Below are positions 45,350-53,824 of a DNA stretch of 64,000 nt, piece by piece. The DNA is from Bacteroidales bacterium (GTDB lineage Bacteria; Bacteroidota; Bacteroidia; Bacteroidales; UBA932): NCBI GenBank assembly GCA_023667095.1, contig JAMPAT010000001.1:1-64000 (forward strand). Reading direction: 5' to 3'. How positions within the stretch are numbered: position 1 is the stretch's first letter; the number at the start of each line of letters is the position of its first letter. The notes below the pieces were generated by a model. That model did not search any database, had not been told where the DNA came from, and was given only the letters and a program-made list of their open reading frames with translations. The translations under genes were made by a program, and so were the position numbers.

Positions 45350-45774
45350 TGCCGGCTGCGATTAGCTCCCTCAGATGGGCCGGAGTCAGCACGCCCTGGA
45401 TGCGCATCGCTGTGCCAGTGCGGGTCTGGAGCTCGATCGTGAGATAGCTCCCGCTCTTTTCCTCCGTCGGTGTGGCCGGCTTGACGGCTGTACGTGCCGG
45501 AGGCATCGTCTGAGGCACATGCCGGACTGGGGACAACTGGATGAACTGGCCGGGCTTCCTGCCCGTCAGCTTTCCTGTACTTCTGCCTTGCCCTATAGAA
45601 GTTCCAGAACGGTATTCCGAGTTCTTCCAGGCGCTTCTTGTGTGAGAGCCCATGCTCTGCACATTACTCCTCAATCGAGAGGATTTCTTCGCGTGTCATC
45701 ATAAGCTTTACTTTTTAATGCAAAAGTAGCGAGCATCGCTGCCCGCTACAATATGCATTTCATCGGATGCTTAC
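45008..45774 (-). mobile_element. IS66-family remnant B (left end, tnpA and tnpB only)
   Basis: The outer end GTAAGC (45774-45769) and the following 180 bp match remnant A. tnpA is broken, tnpB is present and tnpC is missing. The inner edge abuts the SEC-C/nuclease stop codon. Remnants A and B are in the same orientation 7.4 kb apart and flank hipBA and the nuclease gene. Confidence 0.8.
45336..45702 (-). pseudogene. tnpA: IS66 tnpA, inactivated by a nonsense codon and a frameshift
   Basis: The original start is ATG-ATG at 45702, giving MMTREEILSIEE and then TAA where remnant A has TAC (Tyr). The frame continues with CAEHGLSHKKRLEELG, and then shifts near 45550 into the frame that ends with SYLTIELQTRTGTAMRIQG at 45336. 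The two lesions together leave no functional protein. Confidence 0.75.
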
Positions 45775-45784
45775 AATAAAAATG

Positions 45785-45820
45785 GCATATGAAGTAGTAT
45801 GCTCTGTCATCTTCATATGC
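45785..45820. terminator. Two-way terminator next to abiH
   Basis: Perfect 10-bp arms GCATATGAAG (45785-45794) and CTTCATATGC (45811-45820) are followed by a T-rich stretch on both strands (TATTTTTTAGG on plus, CATTTTTATT on minus). It would end the abiH operon. Confidence 0.65.
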
Positions 45821-45863
45821 TATCTTATTTTTTAGGACATTTGCTGAATATCCCTATTTACTA

Positions 45864-46802
45864 CTAAAAATTGTTTGTCTTCCAATAAATACTTGCGTTA
45901 ATCAACGCTTTCTTTGCCTTTATTTCTGCACGTAATCTTTCAAATAAATGATGAATTGAATACATGACATTAAAATCACTAGTATAATAAAAATTCACAT
46001 CATTCTGATCTAGTAGTATATTTGTCCTATTATTATTCATTTCTCTCAACTGCTTCATTATAGACATTTTAGCAAGTTCATTGGCAGTAATAATAGAAAT
46101 TCTGACAGATTCCGATGATGGTAGACCAGGAGAGGACTTTGTATTAAAAAATTCCGAAAAGTATTGATAGTCTGTACTGCCAAGAGAATGTCCAAAGATT
46201 ATCACTTCTTTAGTATTTCTCAGAGCCTGCCTCAAATGTCTTGACACATAGTTCGAACTGAAAGATTTTATCATATAGCTACAATCCTCAATACCTTCAG
46301 CATAATCTTCAAATCCTAGTATTATTGAGTGATCTTTCAAATTGCCATGTAGTTGGGAAAACGATATTGGATTATTAGGTTGGAGTTTATTGTTAATATC
46401 ACTTAAATCAGTATAATTAAATGAAAAAACGTCAAACTCACATGGAGATTCCGCAACCAATTTCAGTAGGCATGCAGCAACAGATTTGTCCTTTATTTCA
46501 CAATCTTTCTGAACTTTGGTCAAATATACATCTAATGCATTGATTATCTCTATATAATCAGAATGAAAATCAACACCCTTCTTTATTTTCCAACCTTTAC
46601 TAGTTCTTGCAATGAACTTTAATTCTTCCTCAATATCAACCCAATTACAAAGATGGTATTTTCCTAAAATTGTTTTTAGAAGGTAATTGTGTCCTTTTGA
46701 CAATAATGTACGACATTCTTCACTCTCCACAAAATGTCGATAAGAAGTTTTTAGACCTAAATTTAGGTCAAACCCATTACCTATAATAACTAATGTTTTC
46801 AT
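45864..46802 (-). CDS. AbiH-family abortive-infection protein
   Basis: The 312-residue protein fits the phage abortive-infection AbiH family: VIIGNGFDLNLGLKTSYRHF at the N-terminus (a glycine-rich nucleotide-type loop), DVFSFNYTD, SQLHGNL and FGHSLGSTDYQYFSEFF. The motif set is loosely like SIR2-type folds. No signal peptide is seen. It starts 2 bp after the stop of an unrecognised gene, so both are one transcription unit. The mechanism of AbiH is not established, and base composition is far more AT-rich than the core genes. Confidence 0.85.
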   Translation of the reverse strand: MKTLVIIGNGFDLNLGLKTSYRHFVESEECRTLLSKGHNYLLKTILGKYHLCNWVDIEEELKFIARTSKGWKIKKGVDFHSDYIEIINALDVYLTKVQKDCEIKDKSVAACLLKLVAESPCEFDVFSFNYTDLSDINNKLQPNNPISFSQLHGNLKDHSIILGFEDYAEGIEDCSYMIKSFSSNYVSRHLRQALRNTKEVIIFGHSLGSTDYQYFSEFFNTKSSPGLPSSESVRISIITANELAKMSIMKQLREMNNNRTNILLDQNDVNFYYTSDFNVMYSIHHLFERLRAEIKAKKALINASIYWKTNNF

Positions 46803-46804
46803 TT

Positions 46805-47998
46805 TTAATCTTGTTCTAGCAGTTCATAATCCTTATGTTTGAATGAGTCTTGAATATTTTTGTACACAGTAGCAGCATCCAATCCATGCAAAAAAGGGAA
46901 ATCATATTTCTTAATGTTTTTTATCATTTTGTTTCGCATATCATCTCGTAATTCACATCCCATAGAATCAGTATGACAATCTTTCATGATAGAATGATAA
47001 ATTTTTACACCCATCTTCAGAAAATAATAATAACTTTTTATATCACGATTGCCAATATATCTGTTAAACAGAGCATTTATATAATTATCTGTACTCTGTC
47101 CTTCTTCCTTTTTCATCAGTCCATTATGCAAATAATCAATCATTGAATCCATAATGTCTTTTGCCAGTATAGGTGTTGACAATCCGTGACAAAAATAAAA
47201 TTCAGTATATTCTAAAATTGTTCCTGCTATATTATAAACAATTTCATCACTTAAATATTCCTGCTTTTCAAATATTCCTTCTAAATGATATACCTCAACA
47301 AGCTGCTTATAAGTTCGACCTGCCATACCAAGCAGAGAACGATAGTTTTTTATTTTAGCAGAAGATTGAGGATATTTTTTACATACATTATTATTATAAT
47401 CTTTTACTACCTTCATATTATTGGGATCCAGAAAAATATCTTTATAACACCTCCAAATCTTTATTAGAAAGTTATCCTCTGAATCAAAGAACTCTTTTTT
47501 ATCCTTGAAATACCAAATCATCAACTCAATATTGGAATTACCTCTTAAAGAAATTCTAAGCAACGGATAAAGTTCTTTAAAAAGTGTCATCAACTTCTCT
47601 TTTGTTGATTGGAATTGCAAATTACTTGAAAGAAAGGCTTCAAAATCTCCTGTGATTTCCATTATCGCTTTTTCTTCATAATCTTTAACTAATTCATATA
47701 ACTTATCCTTTGTTGCACATAAATCTGTATATAAATATAGCTTTTTTAGTTCGATAAATAACGCCTCAAGAGTAAAGACACTATCTTCACATGGTGTTTT
47801 AATTACATTTGCTATACGTATAAAAAGTTCTGTTCGTCTAACGTCACGTATATCATTCGGACTTTTTTTCATTCCGAATTGATAATTATTCAAGTCTGTT
47901 GTATTTGATAGAGTCTGAACTTCACGGCATATTTTTCCATTCACATTATAAGTGGAAAAAAATTCCTTAATAAGTGTTAAAGCTGTTATTATTAACAT
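46805..47998 (-). CDS. Unrecognised protein coupled to abiH
   Basis: I do not recognise this 397-residue protein. It is rich in Lys, Asn, Ile and Tyr, appears almost entirely alpha-helical, and has no signal peptide or convincing membrane segments beyond a moderately hydrophobic start. No catalytic motif stands out. It precedes abiH by 2 bp on the same strand, which suggests a two-component system in which it could be a sensor, inhibitor or partner of AbiH. An internal start at MKKSPNDIRDVRR is an alternative. Confidence 0.7.
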   Translation of the reverse strand: MLIITALTLIKEFFSTYNVNGKICREVQTLSNTTDLNNYQFGMKKSPNDIRDVRRTELFIRIANVIKTPCEDSVFTLEALFIELKKLYLYTDLCATKDKLYELVKDYEEKAIMEITGDFEAFLSSNLQFQSTKEKLMTLFKELYPLLRISLRGNSNIELMIWYFKDKKEFFDSEDNFLIKIWRCYKDIFLDPNNMKVVKDYNNNVCKKYPQSSAKIKNYRSLLGMAGRTYKQLVEVYHLEGIFEKQEYLSDEIVYNIAGTILEYTEFYFCHGLSTPILAKDIMDSMIDYLHNGLMKKEEGQSTDNYINALFNRYIGNRDIKSYYYFLKMGVKIYHSIMKDCHTDSMGCELRDDMRNKMIKNIKKYDFPFLHGLDAATVYKNIQDSFKHKDYELLEQD

Positions 47999-48067
47999 CT
48001 GATTATAAAGATTTGTTTTTCGTAATTATTATTCTACACTAGCATTGATTATTCATAACGTCATACG

Positions 48068-48847
48068 TTACAATACACTAACCTTCTGCCACATCAGTTC
48101 CCACACTTTGCCGGCATACCTCAGCCCCTCAAGGAGGAAATTGGAATAGACGCCATTCTTCTTATAGGCTTTCATGTGGTCACGATAAATCTGTTTATGG
48201 CTCGCAAGACCAGAAGTAGAGGCTCCACCTGTCCGCATTGTCACAAAATCAAGCGGAATATATTTTATCTGTATATGATTGACAAAAATAAGCCTCAGAA
48301 GATTCTCAAAATCAGCTCCAATCCTGAATGACGTATCAAATGTGCCATATTTATCATACACGGATTTCCTGCAATAGAAAGACGGATGTGCAGGCATCCA
48401 GCCCATCCTCATCTTTGACCTCCTGAAACCTGCCGAAGAATAATACCTAACGCATTTTGACAAATCCGAGTCATCAACATAATGGATATCACCATACACT
48501 GCACCCAAATCCTCGCCAGCATCCTCAAAAGTCCTGACAATTGTCTCCACGATATTGGATGAAGTATAGAAATCATCCGAATTCAGAATCCCCACCACGT
48601 CACCTGTAGCCATAGCAATGCCCTTGTTCATCGCATCATAGATGCCTTTATCCGGTTCACTGACATAGCGGAGCCTTCCATCAAACTTCGGTTCGTATTC
48701 CTTGACAATCTCTAAAGTATTGTCTTTCGATGCTCCATCGACAATCAGATATTCGATATCAGCATAGCTCTGTCCCAGTACGCTCTCTATCGTATCACGG
48801 ACAGTCTTTCCGCTGTTCCAGGTCGCTGTAATGATTGATATTTTCAT
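48068..48847 (-). CDS. Glycosyltransferase family 2
   Basis: The 259-residue GT-A enzyme shows the family start ISIITATWNSGKTVRDTIES, the NDP-sugar site VDGASKDNT, and LNSDDFY at the DxD-equivalent position, with PAHPSFYCRKSVY and FRIGADFENLLR after it. It resembles WcaE-type transferases that act on undecaprenyl-linked surface sugars. Its start overlaps the stop of the upstream GT2 gene by 4 bp. It is the last gene of the minus-strand polysaccharide locus, and its higher GC share differs from the neighbours. Confidence 0.88.
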   Translation of the reverse strand: MKISIITATWNSGKTVRDTIESVLGQSYADIEYLIVDGASKDNTLEIVKEYEPKFDGRLRYVSEPDKGIYDAMNKGIAMATGDVVGILNSDDFYTSSNIVETIVRTFEDAGEDLGAVYGDIHYVDDSDLSKCVRYYSSAGFRRSKMRMGWMPAHPSFYCRKSVYDKYGTFDTSFRIGADFENLLRLIFVNHIQIKYIPLDFVTMRTGGASTSGLASHKQIYRDHMKAYKKNGVYSNFLLEGLRYAGKVWELMWQKVSVL

Positions 48848-49743
48848 AGTTTTATATGATAATGTATATTCAAATAATCCTTTATCTTCCCCTTGTCATT
48901 ACCGCAATTCTTTTTGACTTCATAAACTTTGGCATCAACAAGCATCCTGTACCAAAGACCTTGGAAAAAATCCCATAAAAAACCTTCTTTGCCATCCAGA
49001 AAACCAAGTTTCAGAAAATACCGATAACAGAAATATCCCAAGGACCTCCAGAACAATGGCATTTTGGCATACCTGGCTTTTTGTGCACGCTTCTTTTCCA
49101 CCTCTTTCCCATATTCTTGAGGCAGCTCCTGCAAATCAGACAACTGGAATTCTGAATCAAGTAATAAAGCTGCCTCCCGTGAAGCATAATTGTTATGTTT
49201 ATCAATGAACTTGCCTATAGGCAGGCGGTTGTCGTCCACAAACTGACATTTAAGTTCCAATGTCTTGCCGTCAAGAATAGATAGATGTTCATCCATCAAC
49301 CTTTTTTCGTAACGTGCTTTTCCTTTACGGAAAATACGGACAATTCTCACATTGTTGACAATACCATGATGAAGTATCCGCCCTCCATAAGCACGCGCGA
49401 GAGAAAGAGAGAGAGCTGAAACGTCCTCTCCTAAAAGTGGCAACTTACTATTCAGTTCATTAACCAATTCCGGCAACAGATACTCATCTGCATCCAAACG
49501 CAATATCCACTCAGTATCAATCTTCAGATTATCCAAAGCCCAGTTAAACTGTTCAGCCTGATTGCCCGGCCATTTATGACAGACGACCTCTGCTCCCAAT
49601 TCCATGGCAATCTCCGCAGTACGGTCTGCTGAAAAACAATCTATGACATAGACTTTTTTAGCAAATTGATTCACATTTTCGATACAACGACGGATATGTA
49701 TCTCTTCATTATATGTAAGTATTATTGCTGTTATATCCAACAT
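48844..49743 (-). CDS. Glycosyltransferase family 2, WaaE/KdtX-like
   Basis: The 299-residue enzyme begins ITAIILTYNEEIHIRRCIEN and has IDCFSADRT, WILRLDADEYLLPEL (DxD motif) and a C-terminal region with a TM-like segment, the layout of lipopolysaccharide core beta-1,4-glucosyltransferases of the WaaE type. It starts 3 bp after the acetyltransferase stop and overlaps the next gene by 4 bp, so translation is probably coupled. The sugar is unknown. Confidence 0.88.
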   Translation of the reverse strand: MLDITAIILTYNEEIHIRRCIENVNQFAKKVYVIDCFSADRTAEIAMELGAEVVCHKWPGNQAEQFNWALDNLKIDTEWILRLDADEYLLPELVNELNSKLPLLGEDVSALSLSLARAYGGRILHHGIVNNVRIVRIFRKGKARYEKRLMDEHLSILDGKTLELKCQFVDDNRLPIGKFIDKHNNYASREAALLLDSEFQLSDLQELPQEYGKEVEKKRAQKARYAKMPLFWRSLGYFCYRYFLKLGFLDGKEGFLWDFFQGLWYRMLVDAKVYEVKKNCGNDKGKIKDYLNIHYHIKL

Positions 49744-49746
49744 AGT

Positions 49747-50304
49747 CTACTCGTTAATAATACGTTTTTTGATAAATTTAGCAGGATTTCCTCCGACAAC
49801 TGTCCAAGGTTCAACATTTTTGAACACGCATCCACCTGCACCGACAACGGCACCTTGTCCAATTGTAACTCCCATTCCAACAATTGCCTTTGCTGCCACC
49901 CATGCCTGATCTTCAATCACAATGGGAGCAGTAATTAACGGATTCAATGGATTAGTTATGTCATGGCTTGCAGTACATAGATAAGCACCTTGAGAAACTG
50001 TGGAATTTGCCCCAATATAAATTGGAGCAACATTATAGCAATCAACATCAGATGCAAGGCAAGAGTTGGCACACATAGTCAAATTTGCCGGATAGTAGAC
50101 TTTGACAGACGAATATATGACTGCTGTATCATGTATGTCAGCACCAAAAAGCCTCAAAAGGAATCTCTTCCAGCCGCTTCCAATACTCCTTGGTAATGGT
50201 CTTGCAAATATTCCCCACACAAGACTCCAGAAAAAACGCACTGCTTGATGCCGCCTTCCAAGAGTATTATGATATTTCGATAAATCGACCTTAACTTTAT
50301 TCAT
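49747..50304 (-). CDS. WcaF-like hexapeptide acetyltransferase
   Basis: A left-handed beta-helix acyltransferase of about 185 residues with WcaF hallmarks: FGADIHDTAVIYSSVKVYYP, then hexapeptide repeats, GAYLCTASHDI with the catalytic His, and VVGAGGCVFKNVEPWTVVGG. It probably O-acetylates a sugar of the surface polysaccharide. The frame extends 2 codons further (50310), but the ATG at 50304 giving MNKVKVDLS is likely. It overlaps the upstream glycosyltransferase gene. Confidence 0.88.
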   Translation of the reverse strand: MNKVKVDLSKYHNTLGRRHQAVRFFWSLVWGIFARPLPRSIGSGWKRFLLRLFGADIHDTAVIYSSVKVYYPANLTMCANSCLASDVDCYNVAPIYIGANSTVSQGAYLCTASHDITNPLNPLITAPIVIEDQAWVAAKAIVGMGVTIGQGAVVGAGGCVFKNVEPWTVVGGNPAKFIKKRIINE

Positions 50305-51454
50305 ATACAAAATCCGGTTTTAACCCAGTACCATTTATCCACGTATAAAGTTGAAGCATCATATGTGCTACCTTATGCTGTTCATATTTATCCTCAATCA
50401 ATCTTCTTCCTCTTGCTCCCATCTCCATTATATCATTCTTCGATTTAGAGAAAAGTTCCAGAATGATAGAGCAAATGACTTCTGGAGAATTTTCATTCCA
50501 CCAGCCGCATCCATATTTATCTAATTCTGACCAAGGTGTTCCTAAGGAAGCATAAACTGGAGTTCCGCATAAAAGGGCTTCAGGTACAATCATGCCAAAA
50601 TTTTCTTGCACAGATGGGACAAACAGTCCCCATAGTCTGGACAGGTGCTTATACTTTTCCTTTCCGGTAATGAATCCTGTAAAACAGACATTCTCTTCTA
50701 TTCCCAATCGAAGAACCTCATTACGTAGGAATTGCTCATAAGAATCATCTCCTTTACCCATTATTTCAACCCTAAGTGGAGAACAGCCTGATTCAATTGC
50801 TTTTGATACAGCATACAATAGATTTTCAACTTTCTTGATTGGATGCAATCTTCCCAGAAAACCAATACTGCAATTATCAGACTTTACTGAATTCGCGTCA
50901 ATGCCATCAGGTATGACAACACAGTTAGGTATGACAGCAATAGGTCCTTTATAGCCAAATGCCCTGCAATGCTCCATCTCTTGTTGACAAGTTGCATGCA
51001 GACAAGTTGCGGAATGGATATCCTTTTCAAACCATAGCTTGAGCATAGGCCATTTTTTCCAATATTTCATATTCAGTGCTGTCGGATATAGCATTCCATG
51101 CGGTGATATCAAATATGGTTTATTCTTTTGTCTTGCAGCTTTACAAGTTAAATGATTGATGTACATCCATAATGCATTGGTATGATATATATCATAATCT
51201 GATACAGACAAGAAACGAGCTAATCCGTTTGATAATGACAGTGGACTCCAGCAATCATATTTCAATTCCTTCATCCATTTGCTTCCCTTTCCTAAGTTAG
51301 GTGTATTTTCATCCTGGCTATCAAATGTCAAGAGTTCAATTTCTGTATCTGTTCCTTGGCAACATATAGACAACCCTTCAAGCATATCGTTGGTGCAAGT
51401 TGACGGTCCTCCAGACGATGTCGCCATTCCTTGAATTGTTTGTAATATTTTCAT
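50297..51454 (-). CDS. Glycosyltransferase family 4
   Basis: The predicted enzyme of about 385 residues has the GT-B layout: MKILQTIQGMATSSGGPSTC at the start, IGFLGRLHPIKKVENLLYAV and VQENFGMIVPEALLCGTPVY (the EX7E motif). The frame extends 7 codons further to 51475. The ATG at 51454 is preferred because it gives the standard KILQ strand start. It is part of the coupled run in the polysaccharide locus. Confidence 0.88.
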   Translation of the reverse strand: MKILQTIQGMATSSGGPSTCTNDMLEGLSICCQGTDTEIELLTFDSQDENTPNLGKGSKWMKELKYDCWSPLSLSNGLARFLSVSDYDIYHTNALWMYINHLTCKAARQKNKPYLISPHGMLYPTALNMKYWKKWPMLKLWFEKDIHSATCLHATCQQEMEHCRAFGYKGPIAVIPNCVVIPDGIDANSVKSDNCSIGFLGRLHPIKKVENLLYAVSKAIESGCSPLRVEIMGKGDDSYEQFLRNEVLRLGIEENVCFTGFITGKEKYKHLSRLWGLFVPSVQENFGMIVPEALLCGTPVYASLGTPWSELDKYGCGWWNENSPEVICSIILELFSKSKNDIMEMGARGRRLIEDKYEQHKVAHMMLQLYTWINGTGLKPDFVYE

Positions 51455-51528
51455 TCTGATTAGGCTTTTGAACAAGGAACATCAAGTATAGATGTGCTCT
51501 TGCTATTTCTCAAATCATCTATAAGCTT

Positions 51529-51600
51529 TTAAAAAGGCAAGGCGGCATTTGCCGGACTCCATATTTTCCGAACCCTGCTATTGGTTTGAAGAATTTTCAT
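51529..51600 (-). pseudogene. Short remnant of a glycosyltransferase start
   Basis: A 23-codon frame reads MKILQTNSRVRKIWSPANAA and then stops. Its first six residues equal those of the following GT4 gene, and it lies in an otherwise gene-free gap of about 160 bp. It is probably the front of a deleted glycosyltransferase. Confidence 0.35.
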
Positions 51601-51612
51601 ATATAAATAATT

Positions 51613-52788
51613 TTACGCCATTGAACATGGACCATCTGTAAATGTTGTATTCATTCCATTTTGTATCTTTTCAACCAATACCATCAACCTCTTTGCAGCT
51701 ATTTGCGGATTCCAGACTTCAGTCATTTGTTTGACCGCTTTCTGCTGCATAGTTCTCATTTTTTCTGGATTATCAAGCAACCACTCAACCTTTTCACAAA
51801 GTGAATCCAATGCTTCATAATCAACATTATTGAAACTACTTGAAGTCTTGGCACTAGTAAACACCAAACCATTCTCACTATCTTTCACAAGATATGGCGT
51901 GCTGCCAATATCATTACCGGCAACCAACACGCAACCGCACGACATGCTTTCATTTGCCACTGCTCCCCACCCCTCGTTACGGTCGCTGGTAAAAAGAAAA
52001 ACATCATGATTACGCATGTCATTCATCAATTCATTATTAGGCTTGTTTCCAAAGAACCGCACAACATCCTCAAGATTCAGGTCACGGACCAATTGTCTGG
52101 TCTGTTCTTCATATTCACCTGCTCCATACATATCAAGTATGAACTGATATCCCTTTTCTTTCAGCTTCGATGCCATTAAAATCGGCAATTCAGGATGTTT
52201 CCACATTAAATATCTGGAGCACCACATAAGTGGTGCGACATTTAATGTGGAAACATCCTGGGATCTTTCAACATTATTTTTTTTCGTATTGGTGAAATAC
52301 CCCCACTTATAGCATTTATTCTTATACATTCCCAGGAAAGAATGATCTTTCGCTGCAAATGCACTGCAACAGAGTTTATATAATGGCTTCTTGTCCCATC
52401 TCCCCAATTTATATGACAGGAACATCTTGAAAATAGCCGGTGAGAACAAATTTTTAAAGCCTTGCTTCAGCCAACGTTCACTCATGTCAAAAGACAACAA
52501 TCCCTTTTTCATCCTTTCCTTCTGAAAAGGAAGAGCCTGTAAACCAGAAAAGACACAACAATCTGCTGTTTGTGCCAATTTCATAGCTTTATTATATGAG
52601 TCCTGTGATTCCCAAGCACGCAACAGGTATGGACAAGTGCTATAATCCCTAATATCTCCCTTTTTATTATCACCCTGAAGTTCAAGCAATTCAACAAAGC
52701 AGTACTTGTGTCCTGTCAGTTCCCATAATTCATCGGCAACATTACACTGGTGAGCATTAAGAATTGGTGAAAAAAATACTATCTCCAT
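51613..52788 (-). CDS. Glycosyltransferase family 4 with a 70-bp palindrome in its coding sequence
   Basis: The 391-residue enzyme begins MEIVFFSPILNAHQCNVADE and carries a GT-B C-terminal domain with DMYGAGEYEE, VRFFGNKPNNELM and DRNEGWGAVANESMSCGCVL (EX7E-type motif). Between residues about 177 and 200 the DNA forms a nearly unbroken hairpin (52191-52260). The frame is not disturbed. Its start overlaps the upstream acyltransferase gene by 10 bp. Confidence 0.86.
   Translation of the reverse strand: MEIVFFSPILNAHQCNVADELWELTGHKYCFVELLELQGDNKKGDIRDYSTCPYLLRAWESQDSYNKAMKLAQTADCCVFSGLQALPFQKERMKKGLLSFDMSERWLKQGFKNLFSPAIFKMFLSYKLGRWDKKPLYKLCCSAFAAKDHSFLGMYKNKCYKWGYFTNTKKNNVERSQDVSTLNVAPLMWCSRYLMWKHPELPILMASKLKEKGYQFILDMYGAGEYEEQTRQLVRDLNLEDVVRFFGNKPNNELMNDMRNHDVFLFTSDRNEGWGAVANESMSCGCVLVAGNDIGSTPYLVKDSENGLVFTSAKTSSSFNNVDYEALDSLCEKVEWLLDNPEKMRTMQQKAVKQMTEVWNPQIAAKRLMVLVEKIQNGMNTTFTDGPCSMA
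52191..52260. repeat. 70-bp hairpin within a glycosyltransferase gene
   Basis: Arms 52191-52211 and 52240-52260 are perfect 21-bp reverse complements. After a small internal loop, a second perfect 7-bp stem GCACCAC/GTGGTGC (52219-52225 and 52230-52236) closes on the 4-nt loop ATAA. Confidence 0.92.
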
Positions 52789-53822
52789 AAAATGAATTCT
52801 TTTATGTCTTGAGGGAATAAAAATTTTCGGAGCCTCTCAAACTTGTATATCAAAATAGACAAGTAATACCCTCCACAAAACATTATAATCTGAGCGAGCA
52901 AAGCCCAGCATAGGTTTTCAGTTGAAAATTTTGTTATTATAAAGTAGATGACATAGCCAATATATGGATGTATTATATATATTGGAAACGTGTAGATGCC
53001 AACATTTGTCAAATACTTAAACTTTGCAATGAAACTTCTTATATTGAACATCAAGAGCAAAAATACAACCGGCATTACCAGTGCTATCCCAAAGTAAATA
53101 ACATTACTGTTTATGGCAAGTGCATTATAGAAAAAAGCAAATGATAGAGATATAAATAATAGCGATATATATTTATTGTTATTCAGGTATTTTTTTTCAA
53201 TAAGCTTTCTAAGTGTAACTCCGAGTACTAAATATGATATCGCTTTAAATCCACTGAATGGAACCCAAGAATTTATAAATGTATTTATACTGTACCACTT
53301 GCCATATTCATGCGATTGTATTGAAACAAATAATGAAATGCAAGATATCAAAATCAAAATATATCTAACGATTCTTCCTGAATTGTAATAAATATCTTTA
53401 ATTATTGACAATGAAAACATTGCTGGAAGAAACCAAAAGATTTGGACACCTGTAAACTGCTTTATGGAATCAGCATTGCCAAAAATCAACATCCTTAGTA
53501 ATCCTACAAAATCAGGTTCATTACCAAGATAAATATTTGAATATAAAAAAGATGTCAAAAGAGTAAAGAAGATAAAGGGCCAATATAGCCGTACAAAATA
53601 CACTTGTACCCTCTTTAAAGATATTTCCTTTGAACCATATAAAAACGGCAGCAGAAAAAAAGATTGAATATGGAACAGATAAATATATTCCATAACATGG
53701 TACGACTCCAGGCTAATAGTGAATAACATATTATGCCCAAGCACTATTAAAAACATAAGTACGGCTTTTATCGCAGACGATTCTTGTCTTGTCAAAAAAC
53801 TATAACTATTATTATAAACCAT
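52779..53822 (-). CDS. Acyltransferase-3 family membrane protein
   Basis: The 347-residue protein has about ten hydrophobic segments and the acyltransferase-3 features: an early FLIVLGHN with the proposed catalytic His, LFHIQSFFLLPFLYGSKE, and FPIYIIHPYIGY near the end. It is predicted to acylate (usually O-acetylate) polysaccharide at the inner membrane. It overlaps the downstream glycosyltransferase by 10 bp and follows the Wzy-like gene by 2 bp. A second member of the family is at 56638. Confidence 0.85.
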   Translation of the reverse strand: MVYNNSYSFLTRQESSAIKAVLMFLIVLGHNMLFTISLESYHVMEYIYLFHIQSFFLLPFLYGSKEISLKRVQVYFVRLYWPFIFFTLLTSFLYSNIYLGNEPDFVGLLRMLIFGNADSIKQFTGVQIFWFLPAMFSLSIIKDIYYNSGRIVRYILILISCISLFVSIQSHEYGKWYSINTFINSWVPFSGFKAISYLVLGVTLRKLIEKKYLNNNKYISLLFISLSFAFFYNALAINSNVIYFGIALVMPVVFLLLMFNIRSFIAKFKYLTNVGIYTFPIYIIHPYIGYVIYFIITKFSTENLCWALLAQIIMFCGGYYLSILIYKFERLRKFLFPQDIKEFILWR

Positions 53823-53824
53823 GA

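Noticed and set aside
45188..45704. Plus-strand ORFs opposite tnpA and tnpB
   Set aside because: They are the antisense of recognisable IS66 genes and carry no similarity of their own.
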